This document shows, one piece after another, positions 49,291 to 61,104 of a stretch of 64,000 nucleotides of DNA. The notes under the pieces were generated by a model, which was given only the letters and a program-made list of their open reading frames with translations, was not told the DNA's origin and did no database searches. Positions within the stretch are counted from its first letter, which is position 1. Each line of letters begins with the position of its first letter. A program made the translations under genes and the position numbers. Origin of the DNA: Lepidonotus clava (lineage: Eukaryota; Annelida; Polychaeta; Phyllodocida; Polynoidae); contig OW387135.1 of NCBI GenBank assembly GCA_936440205.1, positions 21,802,792 through 21,866,791 of the forward strand. The letters are read 5' to 3'.

Positions 49291-49419
49291 AACAAATATA
49301 AATCTATCTATTTATCTATCTATCTATCAACCTATCTTCACACATGTGTAACGTGCTGATTTCTTTGATCGGCCATTGTAAAAGACACAGTCATATCCGG
49401 CCGAAGTCGTCGTGCTTTT

Positions 49420-49710
49420 ATCACCAATTCCCGCCATCTTGTACGTAGCAGACGACATTTACGAACCGCCTGTAGTTTTCAGCCCGCCAGAAAATGGCGA
49501 CGCTAGCCGTATAAGACATCAATAGGAAGATTTATAGCCTTGTCCGGAACCCTTCGTATGTCCGACAGACACATTGTCAAGATTCGGAATGGTTTATTGT
49601 AGTTTTTATGTGGAGGTGTAACAACGCAGGTCAGGTTTATAGCCTTAGATAAATTGAGGTCTGGCTCCTTGGTGATAAGGGATTCTCCGTTTTGGCGGGA
49701 AAGTGTGATG
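49420..49710. promoter_or_regulatory. Promoter-like cluster of YY1 and E2F motifs
   Basis: CCGCCATCTTG (49431-49441, YY1 core CAAGATGGCGG on the minus strand), AAAATGGCGAC (49491-49501, YY1-like on the plus strand) and TTTGGCGGGAAA (49691-49702, exact E2F consensus) lie within 270 bp of locally G+C-richer, apparently single-copy sequence. There is no TATA box and no recognisable first exon on either side. A TATA-less housekeeping-type promoter or non-coding RNA start is possible; chance is not excluded. Confidence 0.35.
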
Positions 49711-50594
49711 TCCGCGATGATGTACTGATTCGACCGAAAAAGAGGTGGTGTTTCTGTGAAAACACTTAGTCTTTTTTTCTAACGTTTAATGCCTTGCACA
49801 TATCACTGCGACATAGTCTCCTATTACCTAGCCTTAGAACAATGGTCGTTTTCCGGAAAATAGAAAATGTTTTTTTTGAATATCAACTTATAAAAGTGGC
49901 AGAAATGAAGTCTTGAAGACATTGTTTTACATTATCACAAATTGAACGGCTGAACATTGACAAACATGGCAAGGAATTAGATTTTTTTTTATAGCAAAAG
50001 TATAAAATAGTTACCATACCTTAAGTTGTAGCGGGGCCTTCTAATAGTTACATTCACACTATCTTGAAAAAGAAATGGAGACTAACCTACTCACAATGGA
50101 ATACCATTGGGCTTGAGTACACTATAGAATAAATGGTCAGCATAAGCATTCTTTCCAAAGTTCCTGTCTCCGTCCCAACACCTTGTGATGTGCGAAAATT
50201 ATGGAAGGCCCCAAAGCACTTACCTATCTTGATATGTTCTGAGAGGTTCATTTATTAAACAACAAGGACACGAACCAGTGTCATTAACTTAATAATTGCT
50301 GAAGTAGATAGGCAACACCGGTATGTATGCAAGCAATCAAAAGGCCATCCCAATGTAGCGTGAACATGTAATGTCCAATTATTCCAGATTAATTATTCAG
50401 TCTCGCAAACAAACAGATGGCACGAGCTCCATCTAATAAGAGTGGACGTTCTAACCGAGATGGATGTAATAAAAGTGGAGATCCAATTATCAAAGAAAAC
50501 ACACTTCACGCAATCATCACCGCCTATTCACTACCTAAATTATTCACATCTGTTCTCTGCATGTCCCTATCTTCAGGCTCCCATGTTTCGGCCT
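49711..50594. other. Intergenic, nothing assigned
   Basis: No gene or repeat structure recognised. Confidence 0.55.
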
Positions 50595-50595
50595 A

Positions 50596-50966
50596 AGGTC
50601 CCATACCCACTTGGCGATTTTACCAAAAACAAGGGACGAGTGAAATCTTAGCAGGCGTTGAGAAAATAGTCGTCGGGTAACTATCATATTAATCAAGTTT
50701 GATATTTCACTGAGGATTTTCGATTTTACCAGCGATTTTCGATTTTACCAGCGATTTTCGATTTTACCAGCGATTTTCGAGTTTACTTGTGATTTTACTT
50801 ACAGTTTGACCGGTGATTTGACTGGCGATTTAAAGCGATTCCATCGCCAGGTGCTTACAATGCACATGCACCAGATATACAGGGAGTTGGGGGCACAATC
50901 GGCCCGCGATTTCAGCTCCCGGGCAATCGGCCGTCACCAGTAAAATCGCCTAGTGTGTATGGCACT
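50596..50966. mobile_element. MITE of the ACCCACT family, 371 bp, TA target duplication
   Basis: Left end AGGTCCCATACCCACTTGGC followed by GATTTTACC; right end read inward AGTGCCATACACACTAGGCG followed by ATTTTAC. TA flanks both ends. The interior contains about 3.5 tandem 19-bp units GATTTTCGATTTTACCAGC (50714-50790), built from the same words as the ends. Confidence 0.85.
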
Positions 50967-51905
50967 TAAATAAAGTTGTCTTTGAAGTCTAAAGCCGTCG
51001 GGCATACCACATTTATTACGACGCCGATGTGAAAGCACGGTCAACTCCTTGGCTTCACTAAGGAATAGAGCAATTCTGCCATCTCAAAGTAATTTTTTCT
51101 CCATTATAAGACCTACGTGGCAATTTGTCACAGTGGCAGAGTTCTATGCTGTGTCTGGTTTGAAAGGAACGCACTCTGCTTTCTCTTAGTAGACCAGACA
51201 AGAAACTCTAGCAATTTGTTATCTTCTTTCGACACGCCTTGGAACATTGTGTGTTTTAATAGAATCAGACTTGGCTGTTGTCTTTTTTTCAATCTTTCAC
51301 AATGGATGCAGACGTTCTCGCAGCTGATGCTACGATAAACATAATATGCTGGTATTTTCTCCTTTTTTAAAAGAAAAAAATCCTTTTCTTTGTGATTAGT
51401 ACATGAAACTCGGCTGCCTCACTTTGATGAATGATATGTCATCAATTGCAAAGTAACCTCTGAGTCACCAATTTTTCAAACTGCTTTTGGCATAGACGAT
51501 TTCAGAGTTGGACAATGTCCTTTTTGACAGTAAACCTGGATATGATTATACTCCAGATTTATTTGGTTGGCATTCCTTGACTTCTATATTGGTTATCAGG
51601 GCCACATGTTATTCTCATGACCGTTGAATTTGCTGAGAATCAATTTGAAAAAATTGAAAAAATACCATTACTGAGCTTTGGTTTTGTAAATGGGGCCATT
51701 GGGGTGCATTTAAAAATTAGTGAAAGGTCACAGTTACAAGACCTTTCCAGTGTTTTAAAGGTTATTATGCAAAGGCCATGTTAACGTGACCTACCCATTA
51801 CCTTATACCTTTAATGAACTTTATGGTGCCATCTACAAAACGAAGGGTCGATACAGGTTTATTTTCTCACAGAGAAGATAACTCACTTTTCATTGAAGTA
51901 TCAAT
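50967..51905. other. Intergenic, nothing assigned
   Basis: No gene or repeat recognised. Confidence 0.6.
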
Positions 51906-51909
51906 TTAA

Positions 51910-52541
51910 CCCTTTCACTGCCAGATATATCATAATGTAACTGATATTTACTGAGATATTGCCCAAAATACAAAAATTAGTGCATAAATTCCCTAAAACT
52001 CAAATTTAGTTTAGATTCTTCAGATGAAAAGCTTTTTTCAATAATTTTGATGTAAACATTCCAAATGTTGGCACTGTGCCAATAAGGCAAATTTCTTGCT
52101 CAGAGTAATTGTTCATACTATCATAATTTGCAGGTTACCATGGTGACCGATAATTCATAAAATAACTATGACACTCTTTATAAAAATATCATGAAAACAT
52201 TATCTTTTTTGTGCAAAAGACAGTTTGTGATTATCATAAATGAAAGAAAAGTTAGAGCAAATTAAAAATCATGTCATTTACATAAATTCACCCATTTTTC
52301 ATGATTTTTAATTAGTATGGCAAATTCAAATGTAAATACATTGTTTATGGTTTCTCGAATCGCAATTCTAACATTTTTGGATGACTTGATAGTTCGATGT
52401 TCAAATACCTTTATCTCTGGTTCTAATTGGAATATCTGAAAAATTCTTTCAGATTCTGAAAGCATAATTTGCATTCTTTCAATGGTGTTCCTATGGGATT
52501 TTACTATAGGGCCCCATATGAGGCTTCTGGCAGTGTAAGGG
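51910..52541. mobile_element. TTAA-flanked piggyBac-type MITE, 632 bp
   Basis: The ends CCCTTTCACTGCCAGA and, from the right, CCCTTACACTGCCAGA are inverted and flanked by TTAA at 51906-51909 and 52542-52545. The CCCT terminus with a TTAA duplication is typical of piggyBac. There is no transposase; the interior is A+T-rich. Confidence 0.85.
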
Positions 52542-52827
52542 TTAATCAGTGTCCCACACTCACTTAGATAAAAGGACTACATCTAAGATAATGTTGTATG
52601 CTTGACCTATCATACCACTTTTTCTCTTTGGGACTATTTTAGATTTAAACAAAAAGTAATACTAAGGTGCAGCTCATGCATCATACGTCTTCTTCACCCT
52701 TCCTAGTTAATTTAAGAAATTTTAACATAAAAAAGCCTTTTGAGCATTTCTATTAACAGCCATTGTAGCAGGGTACGTGGTGAACGGGACAAGGGGATAA
52801 ACCCATGCAGGGATAGCCTTTCCACCT

Positions 52828-53596
52828 GTAACCAGGTTAGGGACGGGATGCTATTTTTGCACTGCTGCAACATTGAGCAACGATGCAAGATATTGCAACA
52901 CTAATTATTTGCCAACAGATTTGTTTAATAACTGTGTTTCTGTTATACTAATGCATAAAACACTTTCCATTTCAAAACAGAACCATGATCCATCATTTTT
53001 GCCCCAAAATACTTAACAATATTAATTGGTTATAAAGAAAATGCGTTCAAAATGCTCAAAAATGATTACTGAATCGACAGGAAAATGCGCCATCTTGTTA
53101 ACAGTTTGTTTACATCACATGGTACAAATACTGCAACATTATTGGTCAAAAATGTTTAAATGAAGATTTTAGAAAATCTGTTCGGTAAATATTTCTCTGA
53201 TAATCAAATATCATCTATATTATACTATCCTTTATTTGCATACATTTGTTAGAATTCGGCAACAAGAATTTAATTAGTTATTTCAATATTTTCATATTTG
53301 TTTACATCACGTGTTACAAATACTGTAATCCTATTGGTCAAAAATGGATAAACAAAGGTTATACAAAATCTGTACGGTAGAAATCGGTCTAAATATCAAA
53401 TATTATCACAATAACATTATTCTTTATTTGCATACATTTGTTAGAATTCGGCAACAAAAATTAGGTGATTTATTTCAATTAGAAATTAAAATGCTTGCAG
53501 CGATGCAAGATAACAATACACCTGCGATGCAAGATCTAGCAACGATGCAAGATATGACCACATTGCTAGTTTCAGTCTTGTCCCGAACCTGGTAAC
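52828..53596. mobile_element. Inverted-repeat element with an internal 192-bp tandem duplication
   Basis: Ends GTAACCAGGTTAGGGAC and, from the right, GTTACCAGGTTCGGGAC. Inside, 53107-53298 is repeated at 53299-53480. Each unit contains TGTTTACATCAC (forkhead-type), an inverted CCAAT (ATTGGTCAAAAATG) and ATTTGCAT (POU octamer). A decamer GATGCAAGAT occurs near the left end and three times near the right end in direct orientation. No recognisable protein. Confidence 0.7.
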
Positions 53597-54669
53597 AAGA
53601 ATATCTGAATAAAATAAATTCCTCGAGAACCGTGAGTAGTATATAAAAATGGTTGTATTGACTATGCGTATCAAACGGTGTGAGGAACGGTGGAATAACA
53701 TAATTAGATTGTGTTATTCAGCGTCCAACCTTGCAATCAGACCTTCAGTCCAATTGTTGAACATAGTATGATAATCGTTTTACAAATAGTTCGATGATGC
53801 CATGATGCTATAAAAAATATGATAATTGAATAATTCAAGCAATAAATGAGAGTGCATATGCAAATATAATAACCTAATGAAGAAAATATGTCAGATTGAA
53901 CGGCCTTGATACTTGGCAAAGAGAATAATTGTGCGCTTGCATGCAATTGCATGGTGTTATAGTGCTTAGCCTATATGTGCTTCCCCTCTTTTCAAATTCT
54001 TGTATCTACCCCTGTAATTGTTTATGTAATCTATAGAAGAGCATGTGTGACGTTCCTTGGTAGTTCGGGGTTTCCGATTTCTACGACGGAGGACGTTGGG
54101 GTTATTTTGGTCTCAAGCCAGATGAAGAGTTCGAGCAAGAAACCGAGGTGCAAGATCAAGAGTCGTGTCTCGTGCACGAGGGGGGAGTGAGCAGGTCAAT
54201 CAGAAAATCAGTATTCTTTGAGGGGGGAGGTGTGCGCCGGTCAGATTGGCCTGAGGCATTCCGGACATCGGTCACGGTGGCCCGGAGGTTCAAGTGAGAA
54301 TGCGGAGAATAGTAAAATGGTGGGAATGGGTTGATGGCAGCAGGATCATTCCTTTTGTTTGTGCAGGGGCCGGATGTCCAATCCGATCTTCAGTCGGGCA
54401 TTGGGCTGACACTCGCCTAGTGGTTGGTAGTGTGGGGCCGAGCCAGTCACGCCTTCGTACCCAAGGTCACGGGACGACCGCTTACTATTTCGGGCTTCCG
54501 TACTTGTCCGGTCTTCAGGTCCTGGGTGGCTCTTTGGGCCATTTTGAGTCGCCGTGCCATCTTTCGGTCCCCCGTATTCTCGTTCTACTTGTACTCTAAT
54601 TATATCTGAACTTTACCTAAATTATTCAAGTTCGTCGGGGTAATTAGCTGCTTTCTTCTCATCTTATCA
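53597..54669. other. G+C-richer stretch, probably interior of an LTR element
   Basis: 54000-54600 is clearly less A+T-rich than its surroundings and abuts the LTR-like block at 54670. On the minus strand a short frame beginning MARRLKMAQRATQDLKTGQV starts near 54563, where a gag start would be expected. It is too short to identify and is treated as a fossil leader. 53600-54000 is unassigned. Confidence 0.35.
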
Positions 54670-55038
54670 TGTTAGACCCCTTAGAGGGTTATGCCATGGA
54701 AAGAAAACACGTGTGAACACAAGGAGTACCAAGATTGAACTGTTTATTCCAGGCCTCAGTGCCCCTTTTTATACCCTATTACTCGGCTCTGATTGGCCAC
54801 TTCAGATCACGTGGCCATTCTGACGTCATATCCAGTTTACAATCTTTTTGTGCTTTTGGGCTTTCGTGCCTTGGCAAATACACTTCTTTGATTACATTAT
54901 TTTACCATATTATGTCGATACTTGCTTTGCTATAGATGAATGGACATTCATCACACATGTATCACACATTAGTTAGTATAATTCTCTCAACTCATTATTC
55001 CATTAGTTTGGCTAGTCCAAGTAGCAGGCTGTATCACA
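54670..55038 (-). repeat. LTR-like block, ~369 bp
   Basis: On the minus strand it starts TGTGATACAGCC and ends GGGTCTAACA. It carries a CCAAT box (GGCCAATC near 54794), TATAAAAA (54766-54773) and AATAAA (54743-54748). TG/CA ends and promoter elements suggest an LTR. No TGG primer site follows and no target duplication is obvious, so solo LTR or partial element are both possible. Confidence 0.45.
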
Positions 55039-58000
55039 ACCTCAATGAGGTTTGAGAAACTTAAGATGATGATGATGTGTTGTAGTTTAAGGTATACTCA
55101 GCAATTTGTCAGCTATATTGAGACCAACTGCTGTATTTGACTACCAATTGGCTGACGGAATCTATGGGGGTGAGAATGATGGCAAGGCAAGGCAATGTAA
55201 CAATCACACTTTGGACTTGAACCTTGGCTGGCCGCATGCGGGGTGATGAGGTTAACCATTACCCTGTCCCGTCCCCTCTGATTCTGATATAATAGTTGTT
55301 TTCAGTGAGACTTGGTCTCAATCACTGATCATCTTCAGGTAACAATTGGTAATCTTACCGGTAGCTATAGTCATATCTGTGCCAAAGGCAGTGTAGTACT
55401 AGTGCATGAAATAAAAACTTCACCTAATTAATCTAAATATAACTAGTGCAGGGGCTCCATGGTTGCACTCATAGTTCAGTGTTCTTATCAGAAGAAAAAT
55501 AGGTCAGTAGTGATTTCTTACCTAGCAGGCTAAGATAACCACTGCGTAGGGTCATGAAGGTTAAGAAAACAATTTGAATTAAGACACTTAAACTCATTTG
55601 AATTAAAGTTGTACGTTAGACAGATGTTCACTTCTCTGTTGTTGACATAGTAGAGTTGGATGAACACTGTCGGTCAGGTAGTGGTAGAGGTAGTTGTAAT
55701 GGTCTGATTGCTACTTGGAAAGTACTTAATTCCGCTGAACTGTAAACTGTTTTTAAAATTTCCCCTCTGTTTAGCAGGCCCTCATAACTGGGTCGCCTTT
55801 CCCATTTTCTGACTATTTGTCAGTTTAAAATTGATCATCATAGTATACTTTTTGACTTTCTGAATGGTAGGTCTGATTCTCATTTTCTGTATAATATTTA
55901 TGTTCGACAAATACAAAAGATATTCTTGGAATTGATATTTCATGTCACAATCTATCGTTTAAGTTTTTATCACATAGAATAGCATTAAGGTACTGCATGC
56001 AAACTCCTATATATTTCGACTATGACATAGCCCTGTGTCATACTAAGTAGCATTTTAAAAATTGGTTGTCATATTAATTTTTATCTTAGTACTTACTACA
56101 GACATATTTAATGAAGGACATGTCAACCCTTATATCAAGGAAAATAAATTGGATATGGTTCATACAAATATAAGTAGTGGAAGCATTGAACATAGGAAAT
56201 ATAGGAAATGTATTTAAGATCGGAATTCATGGGGAAAATATCATCTTTCTTTATGTAATTGTTTCATATAGTGATAATTGAATTTTCTATTATGAATTCA
56301 TTCTGTTTATTTGTACATCTATGGTTAGATATGTATATTCATTATGAGCTTGGTATTTCCACCCACTGTGGGATGATATGCCATCTAGTGTATACTGGAT
56401 GAACTAAATAAGCTGGCAATCTACATTGGAATTAAGATACTACCAACTCCTGTCTTCTCTTTTGTGAAATGCAATGTCTTAGCTGCTTAAGACAGAAAAC
56501 AAAGAAATCAAAGAGACTTCATGTTTGCCGTCGGAGGAAGTAGGAGCTTTCGTTTACAACAGAAAACAAAGAAATGGTGACACTTTTTTTAATCTTTAAT
56601 ATCATTGTGGTTACATATGATATGGAAAAACAATTTTGAATACTGTTCTACATTATTCAATGTTTAATAACGAATTGACAAAATTAATATTTTGATATTT
56701 TATTGTAATTATAGATAATACATGCTTTATTTCCATAATCTTAAAAGTGATGATAGCCAGTAAACAACATTACACTTATGATCTTAAATGGGCATCTTAT
56801 CTTAAGATTCTACCAAAGAACCTATAATGTGAAATGGTTTTAAACTGCTCAATGAGAAGTCACCTATCCAAAACCATCAAATTTACAAAAAATGATCTTA
56901 CTGTGAAACACAAGGGTATTGATTTGAGATTGTATCCCAATTTAGAAGATTCACAATTTGGCTAGATTGAAATTCCCCCTAAGAGTTTATATTATATAAA
57001 TATATAATTATTCCCTGAATTTGTAGGTGCACTTCATACTTAACCATTTCCTTCCACAAAATGCAAACAAATACCGCATCTCACTTTCTTCATTTTCATC
57101 TCATCTCAAACTGTTGCATTAGGGCTTATATCCCAAATCACATTTACGTTGATATTGCATTTATTTACATTGATTTACATTTCAAAGTATATCAACAGAA
57201 CTCACTGGCACAAAAAAGGGTTATGCACATGGCTGGATCTAGTGATAGAAGATAGAATAGAGAGGCAAATAGTATTAATTAAATGACATACGTTCAATGA
57301 TTAAGGGCCCATAACACAAACACACACCCCTTGGAAGTTTATCTCATAAAAAAGATAGAGGATAGTTCTATATTGTGTGCTCATACATTATTTACAGGAA
57401 ATTGTGTTTGTCACTTTGTTGAAAACTATAGACAGATTTAATGTAAATCAATTAAGTAGTTACCTGAATAAAATATATATGACTATGGCTGAAACGTATG
57501 TGTACACAGATAAAATATACCTGCTGCACCAATATCCCTCCAGATACAGAGGTCACCTTATCTCTAGCTATCTCTACTATCCAAATTCCGGGTGTTATAT
57601 ACAGGCATTCTTTTTTGAAATTTAGAGCGGGTCTAGGAATAAAGGAATAGATATGCCTCATGTTCTCTTTTATAATTGCAACTTAAAAAGTATTCTATAT
57701 ATCTTTTTTCTGCAAAGAGTTATTGATTGTACACTGAACAGGCGAACCAAGCACTGTATCGGATATAATAGATATGTTTTGATTGTCTATAACAAAGACT
57801 ACTGGGAAAGAATATGTGATATTAAAAGGTAACAATATCACTTGAGGGTTAATATGTAACTGTGATATAAAAAAAAAAAAAAGATTAAAAAAATAGCGAT
57901 ATTAATTTGAACTGCTCAATTACATCTGAAAAATGCATCTTCATACTCAGCACGGGCCCATATTTCTATAGCTGATGAGGCTAACCAGATATCTCTTAAT

Positions 58001-58600
58001 CAGTTTTTCATTATTAGTAATTCCATCTGTCACAAAAAGTAGTGACGTCATTCTGACATAACTTCAAAAAGTGATTGTTAGGTTAGATTGTAAACATGAT
58101 TACTAATCAGAAGACCCAATGCTTATCATAACTCGCATGGTTATACATTCTAAAAGCTACATATGGGTCCCTATCATTATAAGTAAGATGAGGGAGTTAT
58201 GTTTCGATTGCAAACATAAATAATTGATGCAGTCTATGACACTTTACATATGGGTTGTATTACTGAATACACCTTCTTATCAAGTATCCTTACTTCCTAC
58301 TACAATGGGAAACTATGCAGTTGGTTTGCACTAAAACCTTCATTAACCATCAATTCACTAAAGGATTGAAAATTATACACATAAATCTGTTTTCTTTGCT
58401 TTCACAATTCAATTTGTAAAACCTCAGACCATTATTGGATTATTTGGCTGTTAACCTATAATCCATTATAACCAGGTGAAATATTATTTTGCCTGGTTGA
58501 ACAATGGACCTCTGAATATGGTCGCTACATACGACATTAATTCATTTTGAATGATCATAATAATCATGTTTTTGGTTAACTTGATAACATTGGCTCACAT
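55039..58600. other. Intergenic, nothing assigned
   Basis: A+T-rich sequence with no exon, RNA gene or inverted-repeat element that I can support. A CTCF-like ACACTAGATGGCAT (minus strand, 56378-56391; 12 of 14 matches) is the only motif noted. Confidence 0.6.
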
Positions 58601-58604
58601 TTAA

Positions 58605-58947
58605 CCCTTTAGACCCCACGGATTACGGTTATGATTTGCTGTATTTCACCAGGATTTCCATGGATTTCCCTCAGGAATTCCTTAAATTCCTTATACTTGA
58701 GGACGATCAAAGGCTGACCAACATATATGAATTAGAGTTATAGATATGAGATTTACAGCATTGAATATGAAATTTAATCAGCTTTTGAACGATATATTTG
58801 CCGTTTGTGTTGGTTGAATACTCATAAAAATGTTGTGATTGGAAAAGTATGGAAAAATAATGGAAAAATGGTTGTTTTTCCGGGCGGCTACGGCTGGATT
58901 GGGGAATACACCCTAAGGCAGCTATGGCCGGATTGGGGTCTAAAGGG
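58605..58947. mobile_element. TTAA-flanked piggyBac-type MITE, 343 bp
   Basis: The ends CCCTTTAGACCCCA are perfectly inverted and bounded by TTAA at 58601-58604 and 58948-58951. The interior differs from that of the element at 51910, so it is a second family with the same class of ends. A 141-codon minus-strand frame crossing it is a by-product. Confidence 0.88.
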
Positions 58948-58951
58948 TTAA

Positions 58952-60034
58952 ACTGTATTGCATAATAAATGACAGGGAATGTTTGAAACTTCTGGAAAAA
59001 TGAACATTTACAATAGTTAATCTTAACTGGCCTTACTTTTACCAGTTTTAAATGAACAACCTTTGTATGTATTAAGATAAATTGATTACCAGTATCAAAT
59101 AGTAACTCCATGCAAAATAGGCCCCAAGCCATTTAATTAAATCGCCAAAGGGGGGGTGGGCTTCAAGAGCTAGGGTCTAATTAGCCGGTATGTAAGTGAA
59201 GACTGTGCCACTAAACCTGCCTTTTTTTCCTTTCTCCAACAAAGACTTCTTGACAATTAGGCTAATAGTTCAAAAATCATTGAATGATGAAACCATTCTG
59301 TCTGGCTGATTATAGTCAGGAGATACATGTAACAGTTCACTTGAGAAAACACAGGATCAGAATCCTCATACTTTTCTGAAGGGTATGTCCCTCATCATAA
59401 TACTGTTCTCAGTCCTTTTCCCCTGCAGATCTCCAATGTATATCCATGAGTCCAGGACAACAGACCGACTGAAATTTCAAAAAGAAACATTTTGTCTCTT
59501 GACATGCAAAAAGAAAAAAACCTCTGTGGTTACATTTTAAGGATGCTAAAATGTGAATTTTATTTTACACTCTAGTCATGGATTTTTGCTTGCACTCGCC
59601 TTGCAGGAGCTGTGTTTTTTAGATTTAAGTTTAGGTTTGATTTTGCTGAAAATTGTCAGTATATATAATCATATCTTGTTCTTTTTATAGAATAAGGGGC
59701 CTTCCATGAAGTACATTACATTCACCTTACCCTTAACCGCAACTACATGTTGGCCTACGTGCATATTAGATTTATACAATATGGGGCCTATATATACTCA
59801 TATTTTCCAGAACTTTGGGCCTCAACTCACTCATACAGACGCTTTAAAGGGTAGGCTTTGAACTGTGAAAAATAGATATTATCAAAAATATTTGTTCATT
59901 TACATTTTTAGTGTAACATCTAAAATGCCAAGTCACTTTTAAATTGATTACCTTCTTGACGCCATGGTTACTGGATCTGGGACGATGGGACACAGATGTC
60001 TTTGGAATGTGATGACTTGGATCTATCATACACT
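58952..60034 (-). other. Probable 3' untranslated or downstream region of the Ig-receptor gene
   Basis: It lies directly downstream of the stop codon of the membrane exon on the minus strand. AATAAA occurs at 59559-59564 (minus). A good splice donor AAG-GTAATC has its exon edge at 59952, 83 bases past the stop; if used, the stop codon would precede a splice junction. No further coding exon is recognised. Confidence 0.35.
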
Positions 60035-60144
60035 TTAGTTTGGCCTACACCAAATGTTGAAGACAATGGCACACCCAGCCAGACAAAGTACAATGACAAG
60101 CACACTGCACACAATTATGGTGCTCAACACAGTTGCATTAGGGT
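60035..60144 (-). CDS. Transmembrane exon of the Ig-superfamily receptor (stop codon included)
   Basis: On the minus strand a strong acceptor (TGTTTCTTTTTTGGTAG) precedes a phase-1 exon that begins with AC and completes the G left by the upstream Ig exons to give Asp. It encodes DPNATVLSTIIVCSVLVIVL followed by CLAGCAIVFNIWCRPN and TAA. That is a stalk with one N-glycosylation sequon (NAT), a helix of about 25 hydrophobic residues, and a tail of only about four residues after the helix. It would anchor the Ig array as a single-pass type I membrane protein with almost no cytoplasmic part, so signalling would need a partner. Phase and reading frame agree exactly with the Ig exons 0.67 kb upstream. 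A weaker donor (TTTG-GTGTAG) just before the stop could allow a longer tail in another isoform. Confidence 0.75.
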
Positions 60145-60810
60145 CTACCAAAAAAGAAACAGTCCTCTATTATTGTCTTTAGGGTTCGTGGTCATATAGA
60201 AAATATGAAACTTCAAATAAAGGGAAAGAGAAGATATTGAACAATAAACAATTCATGTTCAGGAACAATAAACTAAGATTGAGATACTATGGCATGTTCT
60301 TAACTAAAAAGATTTTGTTTGATGGTGATAGGAGGTAGATACCAAGAGCAGTTTGAGGATTGTGAAAAGGACAGAATGATGGGTCCACATACAGAATTAC
60401 TACTATAGCCTTAATAAGCATGCGTGTTTACAATTGATCAGCATTTCCCCTCCTTGTTAACCCACTCCTAGATCTACCACAGGAAACATATCATACTAAC
60501 GGTAGGTGTCATACTAACGGTAGGAGATGATTGATACAAACCATACCTAAACACGCACTTGCAGCATGTCTTTCTTCCTCCTCATTCTCTTTATCCAATG
60601 TGTTCTGCTTAGCTACAAAAATACATCCAGATTTAATAAGCAAAGCCATTACAGTGCAGCAATATGTAAATTAGAAATATCACATAATCTCATGTAATGA
60701 GGTCCCTGTCCCCCTTAATAATAGGCACCCCTTCTTACAGCATAGGGCACATCTTTGTGTAATGAATGGTAGATTGTGTCAGTACAATCTTTATGATAAA
60801 ATGCACATAC

Positions 60811-61104
60811 CTGTAACAGTAAGATATATGATATCTCTGTCTTTTCCTTCTTCTTGACAAATATATGTTCCAGCATCTTCAGGTCTGACTTTTTCAATGT
60901 AGTACTCATGAGAAGCTTTTACTTCTGTTCTATCGGCCCGCTTGATGTTCAGGGAGGTGTTAACCAATGAATGCCCAGTAGCATTCTCTAATTTGATCCA
61001 ATTTAGTTTTGATTGATCTCCATGAGAACAGCTCATTGTGACAGGATTTCCCTCGCTCTCAGTTATGTTCCATGTGTTGTTGGATGATGGACCAGCAGGT
61101 TGAT
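60811..61104 (-). CDS. Ig-domain exon 1 of the array (membrane-proximal, chimeric)
   Basis: A 294-bp exon, 98 codons, bounded by acceptor TTGTAG and donor ACAG-GTATGT, phase 1 at both ends. It encodes one Ig-like domain: B-strand Cys in VTMSC, C-strand Trp in LNWIKL, and F-strand EDAGTYICQ with the second Cys, then DIIYLTVT as the G strand. N-glycosylation sequons include NIT, NAT and NTS. The N-terminal half is identical to exon 2, but the C-terminal half (RADRTEVKASHEYYIEKV...) differs at about 7% of bases, with a sharp switch near 60943. Left of about 60754 there is no similarity to the other units. It likely contributes an extracellular adhesion or recognition domain; the ligand is unknown. 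V/I-set assignment is inferred. Confidence 0.85.

Noticed and set aside
58707-59132. 141-codon minus-strand frame
   Set aside because: It crosses the right part of the TTAA-flanked MITE at 58605-58947 and its unique flank. It has no recognisable domain or splice sites.
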